This document shows positions 21,501 to 31,651 of a stretch of DNA of 64,000 nucleotides, one piece after another. The notes under the pieces are model-generated. The model made no database searches. It was not told the origin of the DNA and saw only the letters and a program-made list of their open reading frames with translations. The first letter of the stretch is position 1, and every line of letters starts with the position of its first letter. The DNA comes from Patiria miniata (lineage: Eukaryota > Echinodermata > Asteroidea > Valvatida > Asterinidae): assembly GCF_015706575.1 (NCBI RefSeq), contig NW_024037072.1, positions 22,383,162 to 22,447,161 of the forward strand, in the 5' to 3' direction. The translations under genes were made by a program, and so were the position numbers.

Positions 21501-23781
21501 TCTACACTCCTCGACGCAGATCGAGGCGGGCCGACTCCAGCTCTTGTTGAGGAATCGAATCTTATCCTGCTTGATCTCCAGGCGTTCGCCGACCGTCTTG
21601 GGAGCCGAATGCCACAGTCCGACCTGGTGCTCTCCGCTGTCTTCCCTCAGGTTTGTGACGTTGAACTTGCCACCGGAGTTGCCCGAGCTGTCGAAATGGA
21701 CGGCTTCTCCGTCTACTGCGGTGAAATTGACAGCCAGGAGTTTCTGCAGAAACTCCTCCTCCGTAGCGATATCACCGACTTGACAATCGCTGACATTGGC
21801 GCAGCTTTCCATCATCACGTTATGGAAGGCAAACGCGATGGCGTGCACGCTGTCGACGACCTGCGCTCCCGAGTCACCAACGTGCAGAGGGCAATCTGTT
21901 ATGTTGATGCAGTTGTTGTCCTGCATCCAATTCACGGCCAAGTCTTTATACCAAGGGGAGACGTAGGGCTCGAATGGCTCTTTGGCCCGGGCAAATGCCT
22001 CAAAGCCCGCCACGGGCACACTGTAGCTTCTGACGAAGATGGCTCCGTCGGAGATATCAGCTAGTCCCTCCTCTTTCATCAGGTAACCCCATCGAGACCC
22101 ACCGATCCATTGGTACCGGCCAACCATCCCGGCCTTCTGACCGGCTCGCATGACTTTCTGGCCGGTGAATTTGTCTCCAATGACAACCACTACTTTGGCC
22201 TTGGGGTACCGGTCCAAGTTGGCCACGATTTGGTTCACTTCCTTGTCATCTGCCGTCGTCCTGATGGCTGCTGAGTAGGCCACACAGATCTTATAGTCTG
22301 CTGCTATCTCTTGAAATCGGAGCGCACTAAGAAGATAATCCGACTCGACAGAATGGAGCAGCGACACATAGACCCAACCAAGGGTGTAAATGATATCTAG
22401 CATTGCCCGAACCTGTCACACACAAAAGTGGGTTGATGTGTGAGTTCTGTGTACAATTATCATTCAAGTTAGTCATTTAACGTGCTAAATTCTGCCTGAC
22501 TAACACGGCTGCCCACCACTTTTCATTCTGAGACAGTACAGCTTATTTAAGTGACTAATAACATTTGCCAAATTTCATCAGTGAAAGTTAGGTTCAAGAT
22601 ATAAAGTCTCTGGATCGGAATGTTTTAAAGGGCATATACATTTTAAAAGACCAATTTACGTGTACAGTTGCGAAACTACGGTCCAATGTCCAGGAGGGCA
22701 CCAGGAGGGCCCCGATTTCTGGAGGTGGTACATGTACTCAGTTTCAAACAAAAGCGGAGGGCACAAGAGAAAGGCTACTAAGATGAACAAAAACTATGCT
22801 TTTGGTGCAACGCCACGGTAGGAATTCTGGGACCACTCACATCCAATTTAATTAGAGAAAACTGTGGATGTTATTTAGGAATTTGTCTATTCGTTATTGA
22901 ACATTGGGCATTTACATAGAGAACATACAGAAATGGCTTTACGTAAAAGATATAACACAGAGAGAAGCAAATCTTCCTTTAGTTTAAAATCGTATTAAAT
23001 AGACAATGGAACCATTGTATAAGAGATTATAGCATCTCAAAATAGTAGTCGATGACTTTCCTCTATGCATAATTTGTTCCTGTCACCTGCGTCGGACACC
23101 GCAGGCTATTTATTATTATGTGCAAGCTCCTACCCAGGCCTACCGGCCGACCCCCGTGATATTTTGCCAATCCTATACATTTTAATCTGATTTCCTTATG
23201 TTTAGTGAGAGCCTGAGTGAATGCTACATTGAACCCACCTGCAAAGAGTTTTCCGGCACAGTTCGAAGGAAATATGGAAATCGGAAGTTGTCTCCCAACT
23301 CGTCACCGGCGGCGGCATAGGAGACCAGTGGCACTTTGTACATGGCGGCCGCCTTGGTGACTACGATGCTTGTATCGGTTTCTGACGTACCGACGATGCC
23401 CAAGACTTTGGCCCCGTGCTGTGCCTGACACAACCCCGACGTCTCGTTGGGATTCAAGGCGTTGACAAGCGCTAAGGCGTGCCACAGGGCTACGTCGTCG
23501 GAACGACAATCATCCCTGATGTCGTAGCCCAGCGTGACATTCGGCAGGACATCCTCCCGCCGGTTGATCTGTTCTACGGCGTAGATCATGGCTTCGGAGA
23601 GCATGGTCCCCCATCGCGATTGACGGTCCGTACACTGCCCCGGCCCGGCCACGTAATGGATAGGAAACAATCCGCCAATGACGACATCCCCTGGCTTGGA
23701 GTAAGATACACATCTCCGGGCCAGGCAGTCGCAACTTGGCAGTAATAAAATTAATACAAAACATGCTTGCACCAAGTACAT
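6001..23781 (-). CDS. Class C GPCR, metabotropic-glutamate-receptor-like, copy B (complete, 5 exons)
   Basis: Joined exons 23239-23781, 21426-22412, 13880-14245, 13352-13462 and 6001-6501 give 2508 bp, i.e. 835 aa. All junctions are GT-AG and phase 0. The protein has a signal peptide, a Venus-flytrap domain (about 30-455), a nine-cysteine domain containing CCWGC (about 475-535), seven membrane segments (about 543-800) and a short tail. Length and order fit the mGluR family, whose members are plasma-membrane receptors signalling through G proteins. By eye, several residues that hold the amino acid in mGluRs look substituted, so glutamate should not be assumed as ligand. It could also be classed as a lineage-specific orphan class C receptor. 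Two introns of about 7 kb are filled with repeats; promoter elements were not identified. Confidence 0.88.
6502..7270. other. GPCR intron 4, proximal part
   Basis: No exon is seen. The stretch 6885-7090 is a diverged copy of 11630-11830: both share phrases such as CAACCTCGTCCC, GGTACTGGATCATTTGCA and a downstream GTCTTTTGCATGCG-like piece. An older interspersed repeat or local duplication is likely. Confidence 0.55.
7279..9546 (+). mobile_element. Non-autonomous hAT-type element, copy 1 (2268 bp)
   Basis: Both ends carry the terminal inverted repeat CAGTGTTGTAG, and the element is flanked on both sides by a perfect 8-bp target duplication ATGCAGGC (7271-7278 and 9547-9554). CAGNG-type ends with 8-bp duplications are the hAT hallmark. 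The subterminal regions (about 7287-7445 and 9393-9535) are dense arrays of the hexamer GGTCTC. The interior has only short frames with no transposase similarity, so it must be mobilised in trans. It lies in GPCR intron 4. Confidence 0.93.
9555..12866. other. GPCR intron 4, middle part, no gene recognised
   Basis: It contains the foldback at 9665-9829 and a diverged repeat pair (about 10380-10480 resembling 12040-12130; 11630-11830 resembling 6885-7090). A plus-strand open frame at 10721-11110 (129 codons) has no similarity I recognise and no supporting splice sites. Confidence 0.5.
9665..9829. repeat. Foldback (long hairpin) element
   Basis: Two arms of about 70 bp are near-perfect reverse complements. 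They meet at a small GC-rich centre containing GCCGGAGGCGAGGG and include GGGAATAAAT/ATTTATTCCC at the outer ends. No coding potential is seen. The design resembles the foldback at 34746-34845, although the sequences differ. Confidence 0.85.
12867..13106. mobile_element. 240-bp MITE with ~60-bp terminal inverted repeats
   Basis: The ends are CACTGAAAAATTGCC and its reverse complement, and the inverted match extends about 60 bp inward at roughly 85-90%. There is no coding capacity. A clear target duplication could not be read, so the superfamily is not assigned. Confidence 0.85.
13352..13462 (-). CDS. GPCR copy B exon 4: intracellular loop 2 and TM4
   Basis: This 111-bp, 37-codon exon lies between CTTGCAG|GTGATT and ATCCAG|GTACG. 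It encodes residues 633-669, with a basic loop (RIFRKARK, then RPKFISPKHQ) and the beginning of TM4. The same short exon in the same position is typical of mGluR genes. Confidence 0.88.
13880..14245 (-). CDS. GPCR copy B exon 3: end of Cys-rich domain and TM1-TM3
   Basis: The 366-bp exon follows a GTCGAACAG acceptor and ends CTGAAG|GTAAAA. It encodes residues 511-632: the last three cysteines of the Cys-rich domain (CYRC and TYC), the extracellular linker with TISW, TM1, the SSREL loop common to class C receptors, TM2, the KPTRASC segment carrying the conserved TM3-side cysteine, and TM3. One N-glycosylation motif (NHT) is at its start. Confidence 0.92.
14454..15120. repeat. ATGTCAACAT minisatellite-bearing element, copy 1
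   Basis: About 14535-15115 is an A/T-rich tandem array of a roughly 20-bp unit centred on TATGTCAACATTT. Its left edge is preceded by a unique end starting TATGGCACGCC. The same unique end and array recur in the opposite orientation at 20330-20964. The right edge is not matched, so one copy is truncated or the ends differ. Confidence 0.88.
15237..17511 (-). mobile_element. Non-autonomous hAT-type element, copy 2 (inverted)
   Basis: This is the same element as 7279-9546 in reverse orientation and almost identical throughout, with the same CAGTGTTGTAG ends and GAGACC hexamer arrays at both ends. Unlike copy 1, its 8-bp flanks do not match (CTTAGGGG on the left, ATACTAAG on the right). It sits in GPCR intron 2, so exons 3 and 4 lie between the two inverted copies. 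Confidence 0.92.
17533..17669. repeat. Short Penelope-like terminal-repeat foldback
   Basis: Perfect 27-bp inverted arms (17533-17559 and 17643-17669) enclose a segment with a stem-loop around AGCATA, a GAAAC core and the near-palindrome GGTTCTTTTCAGAACC (17610-17625). The same landmarks recur at 63501-63992. The hammerhead-like core here is degenerate: TTGACGA stands where CTGANGA is required. Confidence 0.7.
17670..19359. other. GPCR intron 2, no gene recognised
   Basis: AT-rich intronic DNA. A C-run segment at about 18233-18290 and the CACCCCACCCACCC piece near 18375 look like interspersed-repeat debris. No exon is supported. Confidence 0.5.
19360..19700. repeat. 53-bp tandem repeat (AAGTCGACTT type)
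   Basis: About six units are phased at 53 bp (starts near 19365, 19418, 19471, 19524, 19577), each with a GTCGACTTGG-type word, GAGATAAT and GGACAAGTCGTCAT. The last units deviate (61 and 45 bp). Each unit contains partial dyad symmetry. The array lies in GPCR intron 2. Confidence 0.85.
19701..20329. other. GPCR intron 2, repeat-free stretch
   Basis: No exon is found. Around 20145-20190 there are clustered short repeats (GAGCATGTATCGTGCTCATG and CGTGCACTGTAACGTGCTC), probably the outer part of the minisatellite element to the right. Confidence 0.45.
20330..20964. repeat. TGTTGACAT minisatellite-bearing element, copy 2 (inverted)
   Basis: A tandem array of a roughly 20-bp unit AAATGTTGACATA with T-rich spacers is densest at 20500-20885. 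It then runs into a unique end finishing GGCGTGCCATA at 20964. It is the reverse complement of the element at 14454-15120. Frames through it encode only monotonous MSTFKK-like repeats and are not genes. Confidence 0.88.
20965..21425. other. GPCR intron 2, 5' end
   Basis: Nothing beyond the splice donor CGTG|GTAAGTT next to exon 2 is recognised here. Confidence 0.5.
21426..22412 (-). CDS. GPCR copy B exon 2: Venus-flytrap lobe and Cys-rich domain
   Basis: This 987-bp exon follows GTGTGTGACAG and starts GTT CGG GCA ATG. It encodes residues 182-510. The opening VRAMLDIIYTLGWVYVSLL matches the mGluR hinge region, and KAKVVVVIGD and GRYQWIGGSRWG follow as in the second lobe. Four N-glycosylation motifs are visible (NIT, NVS, NFT, NVT). 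It then enters the Cys-rich domain with CVEEC and CCWGCKAC. The mGluR aspartate of the SDGW segment, which contacts the ligand amino group, is replaced here (GGSRWG). Donor is GTG|GTAAGTT. Confidence 0.92.
22413..23238. other. GPCR copy B intron 1
   Basis: An intron of 826 bp. From 22836 leftward homology with the window's first bases is lost simply because copy A runs off the edge. No other feature is recognised. Confidence 0.6.
23239..23781 (-). CDS. GPCR copy B exon 1: signal peptide and first flytrap lobe
   Basis: The same exon as 423-965, with ATG at 23781 and donor CAG|GTGGGT, 181 codons. Two N-glycosylation motifs (NVT, NET) are visible. In the ligand-pocket region, mGluR-type S-A-T is replaced by A-A-A after SY, and the aspartate after VP is an asparagine (VPEN), by eye alignment. 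Confidence 0.92.
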
Positions 23782-24577
23782 CTCTGAGAACAATAAAGAT
23801 GAGCTTACTTGATATGAAGAAGCATCCGTATCAATAATCGCCTAACATTATCTGAAAGCGTCACATGAATTCCTAACAGCGACAACTTGTTAATACCAAA
23901 GTGATCTCGCACTTTCTTTCAAGAAAATATCCGTTTTCGAATATTCTTCCACGACGTTTCACAAAAGTACTGAGTACTATGTCGAATGTCTGCAATTTTG
24001 TGCGTTTGGTTGTTATGTTTGGTTCCTTGCGGCGAATCGAGTGTATATGTCCGGAAAGAGACAAAATAATGTGAATATCTGGTCACCGCATCGGGTGGGA
24101 ATTTCCATTCCGACGAGAGGGGTGATAGCAATTGCTGGTGGCAATGTGCATTTACAAATGAAAAGTTTGCTGGAAAATGAACGAAACTGATTTTTGTTTT
24201 CGCAGTTCAAAGCTCAATCAAATCACATACATGAATTAACAATGCTAATATAGAACACGTCTTTTGTAGACGTTTTTCACTCACAGTAAGATAATATGCA
24301 CTGAAATTATGTTATACATTTTGTCATTTCCCCATTAGATGCGTCACTTAGTTGATGGCATTATTTTAACCAGCAACATGTCCTGTTCTCATGTTATGCA
24401 TCACTCGGTGCCAGAAAATAATAGAAACGCGCAAAAAAAAAAACACTTGTGGGGCTCCAGATGCACTTATTTGAAGTCTTAACTGGTAACCATACAGAGA
24501 ATTATGCTAGAGGGCGCTGTAATGAGGTTAAGCGATTATGCAATAATTTAATGTTTAAAACAACTTAGTTTTGTGAG

Positions 24578-24651
24578 TCACTAGCTGTAGTCTAGTGGGT
24601 ACTGGACGGTGCATCCACAGTGATCATGAGTTCGAATCCCACCGGGTGTGA
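24578..24651 (+). repeat. tRNA-derived SINE head, duplicated copy
   Basis: The partner of 1761-1834 with the same box-A and box-B words. It moved with the segmental duplication rather than by its own transposition. Confidence 0.6.
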
Positions 24652-24786
24652 TTATTTTTCTACATCTTTTTTTGTGTAAAAAAAAGGTTTGGAAGTCATT
24701 TGGAACGGTTTTCCTTTGCTTATCAATGCTTTGGATGATTTTTTTTTTTCAAATGAAATATAAAGACCGAGTACCTAACTTGTAAC

Positions 24787-25068
24787 TTAAAGTGATTCGA
24801 TGTACGCCCATAGCGCCTTTGTAATATGGCGGTCCGCAAGGCAATTGTCCATTAGAGGCTTTACGGCATCAACAATGGAAGGGAAGGTTTCGTGTCTGAT
24901 TGGTGCCCGGTTATACGGGAGAAACTGTCGGCAGATCAGGTAGGAAGGACAGAGCAAGGTCGGTGATAGCTTTCCTCCATTCTTCAGGAAACAAACACCT
25001 GAGCCCGATGATAGATGTATGATAGATGAGGAAAATTTCAAAAGTAAAGATGTGGATAATGATATCAA
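24787..25068 (-). other. Unrecognised open frame, conserved in the duplication
   Basis: An open frame of 93 codons whose last ~60 residues (from GVCFLKNG to ALWAYIESL) have normal protein composition. I recognise no family. In copy A the frame is largely the same, but a TGA replaces a glycine codon. It could be a real small exon, an old gene fragment or chance. No acceptor could be chosen with confidence. Confidence 0.3.
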
Positions 25069-26251
25069 ACATGCTGCCTAATATAATGGAACTGGCTTTT
25101 TATTTCGTTTCCCAACACATTATCAGGATGATGTGACGTCACCAAAATATGCCTTAATATATAAGGTAACATGGACGCTTGGCGCCCAGTATTCCTAATG
25201 CAAAAAAGACATGTCAAATGACGCTAAAACTTAAGTAAATAAGTGATGAGAAGTTAGAGCTATAGTCCTGATCCTCATAACATTATACTAATCAGACAGG
25301 CGGCCATTTCTTGCCAGCATTGGGGGGGGGGGGGCTAGCAGCTTGGAAGTTCGAAAAGCGGGGGTGGGGGAAGGAGGGAGATGCCATCGGGGAATAGAGG
25401 GCGCTGTTCCGCTGTTCCATGAGCAGGACAACATCGGCCTATAGAAAGCGCTGTTCGTATACAAAGCACATTTTACGCCTTTAATGTGCGATTTCAGTGA
25501 AAGGGGTGTTGTTACACAATCACAGTCTTATACAGCAATACGTCATTGGGCAAAATACAAAGTAACTTTGGATCGAATGGGCTAAAAAAATCATTAAAGC
25601 TATTAAATTATAATAGTAACCATGTAGCCCAGAAGTTTGTTTCGTTATTTTATGTTTATATGTTTCATTTTGTGTCGCCTTTTTACATTGTGGCGCTCTT
25701 CGTCGCGACAATTTGCCGAGGGACACAATTATACCAAAAATACGATGATTTTGTAGACACTAACGATTCATAATGGGAATGGCACATCCCCACACCCCCT
25801 CTAGAGACGCCCGTGTTAATATTGTTCAATTTAAAAAAAAAAGTGAACCTTCTGTGTATAGGAAGAGGATAAATAAATGAGGAATTTAACAAATTTCTGT
25901 GAAACTAATTCAGATTTCTTTAATATTTTAAACTCCGAATTATGGCATAACCAAATACTCGAAAGCGCGGTTCTTCGGAGATCCATTGTCGCCATTTTTT
26001 TCCAGCTGTCAATTGAGAACCTAAAAAAAAAATAACTTTTACAATCACTCACAACCAAGTTACGATCTGTTTTACTGAGGTTATTATATGATGATTGTAA
26101 CATCCAATATTACTATATCCTCTTATAATACTGATTTCAATACTCTTCTTTCTTGCTTTTGGTCCTTGCTTTAGCTCGTTCAGGTTAAACGTTTTAAAAT
26201 CCCAACGAAACTTTCTTTCCAAATAGGCAAATTCCTTATATACAAACGCCG

Positions 26252-29200
26252 CTAATTATCTCGCGGATTCGCGCAGATTTCAAACGGAGCGGGCGCATGC
26301 GTGATTCCGTGACACGCCTTGAAGGCTACAGGTTCGGCGCCCTCTGGCGTCCGGAAGGTGAACTGATGCATGAGGCATGTGAAGATGATGTAGAGTTCCA
26401 TCCGTGCAAGCTGTTCCCCAAGACACACGCGCCTACCTGTGAAGAGAACAGATTGTTCTTCTATCAGACCAGCAAGGACTGGAACGACCTCCCTCAGCAC
26501 ATTACTGGCATAGGAGACACCAATCAAATTAGTGATACCCTAAGATCCCTCAGCACTCGTCAATAGCATGTCCACCCCTTCCAAGCTGAATGAAGTTCCT
26601 ATATGAGCTTATCAGCTATATCAATCAAGATCTATATTAAGTCTTATAGTAGAAGCTTCGAATATTTACATTTGGGTCAATGAAATGAAAGGTTTCTGAA
26701 TTATTCCTATACAAGAAGCCAGAGAAGCCACAGTCGAAGCCGAGGTTTCGAAAACCCTTGTAACTGACACACATGCAGGTGTTCAAATCTTATCCGGGAA
26801 TGACTAAGAGCACTATTCGACTACATTTTCCTGAACAAAAATATGGGTACTTCAATTGCAGTCGTTCAAAAACTATTTGTTACAAGTTAGAGAAATTATA
26901 TTGAAAGAAACACCAGGTGAGATGTTCCATCTTCCATGCCATCTTCCATCTTCCGAAGAGGACTCCCCTTGCATCAAGTAAAAGAATACTCTTGGGCTAA
27001 GAAAAGATCTATGGGAACCGACAAAAGGGGGAAATCGGTTGAGATGCACAAGTTCTTACCTATTCCAAACGGGATTAGCTTTTCCCGCCGAACAAGCTTG
27101 CCATCTTCGTCCAGGAATCGCTCCGGTCTAAACTCGCTGGGATTGGGCCACTCGGACGGGTCACTGTGAACGCACCACATGTTGGCCACGATGAGGGCGC
27201 CCTTTGGGATGTGATACCTGGATAGATGCATCACAGCACATAAAAATGCAAATTCAAATTAAGAACAGGTAAAGCAAAATTACCTGCTTAATTTGGATTA
27301 ATGTGAATGCGTAATACAAAATAACCGCCACCGAAAGTGTGCTGTACATTACTGATGATGCAGTTCTGAGCTTAATTTACGGTATTTTATTGCACTCTTT
27401 ATGCACTACTACTGAAGAAAACGCTACTGCGCCTCTATCCTAGAACATACCCTCGCAGAGTTGTGTCTTCGGTGCATTTATGAGGTACTCCCAGAGGCGC
27501 AATGTTCCCCAAGCGTTGAACCTCGCTGATGACCGCTTCCACGTAGGGTAGCTCGGGTTTGTCAGACAGCCTGGGTAGCCTATTACGTCCAACCACTCTG
27601 TCTATGTCCTTCTGTACCCGAGTCTGGATTTCAGGGTATCCGACCATGAACAGCAAGGTCCAGCGGAGTGTTGTCGAAGTAGTCTCCGTTCCGGCCCCAA
27701 ACAGGTCTCCAAACGTGTAGTGCATACTCGCTGGGGTCAGATACGTTTGGACACCTTGCTTCTCCTTGTCATCCATCTCCTTCATAAACGCTCCCGCGAA
27801 ATCTCGCGGGTCCTCGTTGAAGTCCAACTCTCCCTGGTCCACGTTCCTGCTGTAAAGCAGCTGGTAGAGAATCTCGTCGAAGCTGATGTTGGTGTGGATG
27901 AGTTCCTTCACGATGGGTAGGAACTGCATCTTGGCGAATATGGGTACGAACTGGACCACTCCACCTGCCCCAATGAGCTCAAACATCTTACTGAGGACCC
28001 CCAAGAGCCTTTTGAATTTCGTATCCGTGTACTCGAACCGCCTTCCAAAGATTACAGAGCAAATGACATTAGACACAGCGTTCTCTACGACGTGTTTTGG
28101 GTTGAGAATCTCCCCCTTGGTTTTGCGGATTTCCTCCATCAGACACTTGGTCTCCGTGGTGATGTGTTCCTCGAAGCTTGACTTGCCCACTCCGAGGCCT
28201 CGTAGGGTTGTGACCGAGAACCGACGGAGTTCAACCCAAGGCTCACCAGACGCTGAGAGGACGCCTGTTAGATTTGTGACGAGAAAACAAAGGGAGCAAA
28301 TGTTGCTGGACATTATAGGCCATCAGCCTCGGTCCAAAATTTTGGCCATCGGTATCAAATGAGGGGAATAATCGTCATAGCGATTTAAGGCAAGGCATAC
28401 ACCTCCAGAGTTGGAAAATATGTGATAGCATTGCAGCGGTGGCAGCTTTTTGGGTGTTATCACCCTTTTTTTTCAAAATGTCCATCAAAATGCTTGTTAC
28501 CACTCTAGGGCGGTATACCTTGCTCATGCGCACTATTATCATTTTTGCCCTGATTTGGTACTTGCCAAACCCCCAGGCTGATGGCCTATTATGTTCTGAA
28601 CTCTACTAAACCGTTGAAAGCATTGGTATAGGCCTCTCTTTGCAACCCCACCCTTAAGACGCTAGTCCTCCATGGGCAGAATCGTTTCGTTAATTATAAT
28701 TATGTTGTACAAGACAGTCCTGCTTCTACGAAAATCATTATCATGGCATCAAGGTTTTGCATCGAAAATCAAACTCGTGTGGTTAATTTCTAGCTATAAA
28801 GTTTTTAAAAAACGAGCATCCATTACAAAACCAAGTTTCAAGTAAAGATGAAATTATTTGTAGCGCCACGAAAGAGCCAGATATGACCTGGCCTACACAA
28901 CGCCCTCTGTCATATTCTTCATAGAGGTTCAGTACATCTGTGTTCGAAAAGGGGGATGCCTGGAGGTTGTGCGAGAACCTGCACCAAATTTCCAAATAAG
29001 CGATTTGATCTCGGCTTAAGGCTCACCGTAACCAGGCAGAGTTATCTGACTGATCTCCAATCTCGGCCGTCCACTCAACTCATGCTGGGCAAATGCTTCT
29101 TTCATGACGTCATAATCTTGCAGGACCACGATGAGCTGATTGGCCACTGAAAAGCTCACGAGGCTTCCGTATCTATACAAAAAAAATGTTATAACTTTAG

Positions 29201-29748
29201 AGGACTGAATACACTTTGAATCAAGTGCAATAAACAGACAAACCACCAAGCACAAGGAACAGAAGGAAAAAGGAACACCATTTTAGGTGTATGTAATACC
29301 CATCATGGCAGTCGCGGTGATCGAAAATATTTATTTTGCAAATCATTTTCTGAAGGAGCAGAGCATAATATTCCAGTGAAGTTAGACTGGTTTGACTGTT
29401 CCACACCGTTTTACAACCTATAGGTATAAGGACTGTACACTGACAAACTTCTAGTACAAAACATTTTTTTTTTAAATAAGACCACATGCAACTAGATATA
29501 TTTTTAAAGCTTTCGTTGTGAGTTGCTCATGGTTCCTACCCGTACCTATGAGACAGGTCTCCCAATGCCTCGTGGATAGGCCCTTTAATCATGGCTAGTT
29601 GCGGTAGGTAACCCAGCAGCGGCCATCCCCTAGGGCCGGGAGGGAGGTTCCTTGGCCGTCTGAAGACCCAGAAGAGGATCGTGAAAAGCGTAAAACCAAG
29701 AAGGGCTGTGCGGACGTTGATGTGGTTCCATACATCGTAAAGATCCAT
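26252..29748 (-). CDS. Cytochrome P450, CYP2-family-like, gene 1 (5 exons, 501 aa)
   Basis: Exons are 29546-29748, 29027-29172, 27451-28264, 27060-27217 and 26252-26436, with GT-AG junctions and matching phases throughout; the sum is 1506 bp. The predicted haem monooxygenase is anchored in the ER by a membrane helix at 15-29, followed by the LPPGP hinge at 35-39. The oxygen-activating I-helix motif AGTET is at 307-311, ExxR (E364-R367) in helix K, PERF at 419-422, and the haem loop F438-G-I-G-R-R-V-C445-L-G spans the exon 4/5 junction. WVELRRFS and FGRRFEYTD are CYP2 hallmarks. The start is the ATG at 29748; a TTG four codons upstream is in frame but not used. The 814-bp exon fuses what are several exons in vertebrate CYP2 genes. 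Substrate is unknown. Intron 2 carries a MITE absent from the sister genes. Confidence 0.94.
28316..28588. mobile_element. PIF/Harbinger-like MITE in P450-1 intron 2
   Basis: Terminal inverted repeats TAGGCCATCAGCCT are flanked by TTA on both sides (28313-28315 and 28589-28591). At the paralogous site in gene 3 (near 45610) the intron reads through a single TTA followed by TGTTCTGTACTG, which is the empty site. Three-base TWA duplications are typical of PIF/Harbinger. There is no coding capacity. Confidence 0.9.
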
Positions 29749-31651
29749 GCTTGCAGGCAAAAGAAAACTACGACCTCAAATCATAAAAAGAATAACAAAT
29801 TCATACAGATATTTTCTGTTCTTTGGATATAAACGACTTCGGGCACTAATATATCTGAACAACAGGCTTTCGCCATTGAAGGGGGCCTTCGTGATAGAAT
29901 TGATAACGTGCCCGGATTAGTCTTTTGGTGAATATTTTAATCAATTGAATGATAATTCAAGAGTTTGTGTGACCAACTTTGCCAAAAAAGAAAAAAAATG
30001 AACAGGCTTTTGTCTAAAAAAAAAAATAAAAACGCTTTCTTGGGCCGTAGTTTTTGCCAGTGAATAATTAACAACTTTCGTATTTATCTACAGAGGACAA
30101 ATGAAAGAAATCACATGGGTTATAAGAGTAAATAAAATTATGAAAATAAATAAAGTTCCTGCAAACTGCTGTCTCACTTTATTGACCTGAAATATACAAA
30201 TTACCACACAAAAAATAAGGCCGGGCCTGATGTACTTTACCAGATCTTCTTCGTAGGCAAAATAAATATACATAAACAATTAATATAATTATGTGGGACG
30301 TCAACCGTGGCTTACCGATTAGCTGTATACTACTGCCAAATCTGGTTCACCACGGCGACGAAACAAGAATTCACAGTAAATGATCGCGGTAAACAATATA
30401 GTACGGTGCAGGATAATTCTTGCTGCCCGTAGCGAAGTTCACGCAGAACTGAGGGTCTGATATGCCTGCAACAACTGCAGGAAAAGACACGCTTGGCTAC
30501 TCCCGTTGCGTAACTGCAGCTGCCAATAATAATAAAAGGAATACCAGGCTACCATTTATACACAATTCTGCAAAGAAATTTAATGTCGTATAAATGCATG
30601 TATATTATATCAGAGTCGGTAAATTAAAAAGGTTTACACCACTCGTTATCAGTTTTCTGCTGACGTGAACGCAGACAGTTTTTTGTAATCATGCAGCAAG
30701 GAGACGTGTTCCTAAATCAAAGAATAATTAACCCTTGACTGGGCTGATAACCATCACGTGATTAGGCCTACAGGCTACAATCTTCTCGAACTGTAGCATG
30801 ATTTGAGGGCAATGAACTTGCAAGATTGCAATGCGAATTGAGACATTGAGTTGGGGTCTCGGAATGGATGTTGTGCGTTGCACCATTGCACAAACAATGT
30901 GCCGTTGTCGGGTGTCTGACGAGGGCTGAATGACCATTCAAAACAGCTCATTTCATGGGATATAGTTTGTTTAGAGTCGGAGTTCAGAAACGTTTGGAAT
31001 TGTATCTACAGATACAATTTCGACTTGAATGATACCCTCGAAAATTACACAATTCTTACCACTTATCGTTGGCCTAAGTCATGAGACTTTACTTGATGGC
31101 GTGCAAGTCTATGCCCCGGCGCACAGATTCTTTGGTACAGTCAGTGATGACACTGTGCAAGCAGTCTAGTCGTAGTGGTATTACGCACGACAATGATATA
31201 TCATACTCTCATAAAATGTTAATAAAAGTGCAGCCTGCACTTGTGTGATTTTAACAGGCAATCGTATCGTGGAGGAATAGGAAGGTTCCTCCACGATCGT
31301 GCACGAAGATGATACACCCTACAGTAGCATGTACAGGGGAACCTGCATTTGTGACTAACCTGTTTTGTCCCGTCACCTTACGCGTCAGCTGCAGACAGAA
31401 ATGCACGCGATTGATCATGGAGCTATCAACTGAATTATGGACCTTTGAACCAGAAGAGGTCATTTGCCTCTGCAGTCACATGAGGCGAACATGATTATTT
31501 AGTGGGCTCACAGTTGTCGCAGCACAAAAGGAACTTTTGATCTTGGAGCTTTAAGTGATATGAATTTTGGGCGCTGTAAGTTCGTCGAGGCAACAGGTTG
31601 CGAGGGTTATTGATTTAGTTTTTGTTTTCGTTAATTCCCTTTCGTTAATAT

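Larger units (their letters stand above)
23782..26251. other. Intergenic: P450-1 3' side to GPCR copy B 5' side
   Basis: Both genes run in the same direction, so the GPCR promoter must lie here. A tRNA-like repeat is at 24578-24651 and a G-run at 25322-25334. The right part (about 25690-26150) is shared with the flanks of P450-2 and, partly, P450-3. No promoter motif can be supported. Confidence 0.55.
22836..26347. repeat. Segmental duplication, copy B (partner at 1-3190)
   Basis: It carries GPCR exon 1, its 5' flank and the 3' part of P450-1 exon 5, here in continuous connection with the full P450 gene. This copy therefore has the ancestral arrangement. Divergence from copy A is small and spread over coding and non-coding parts alike, indicating a recent event or gene conversion. 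Confidence 0.92.
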
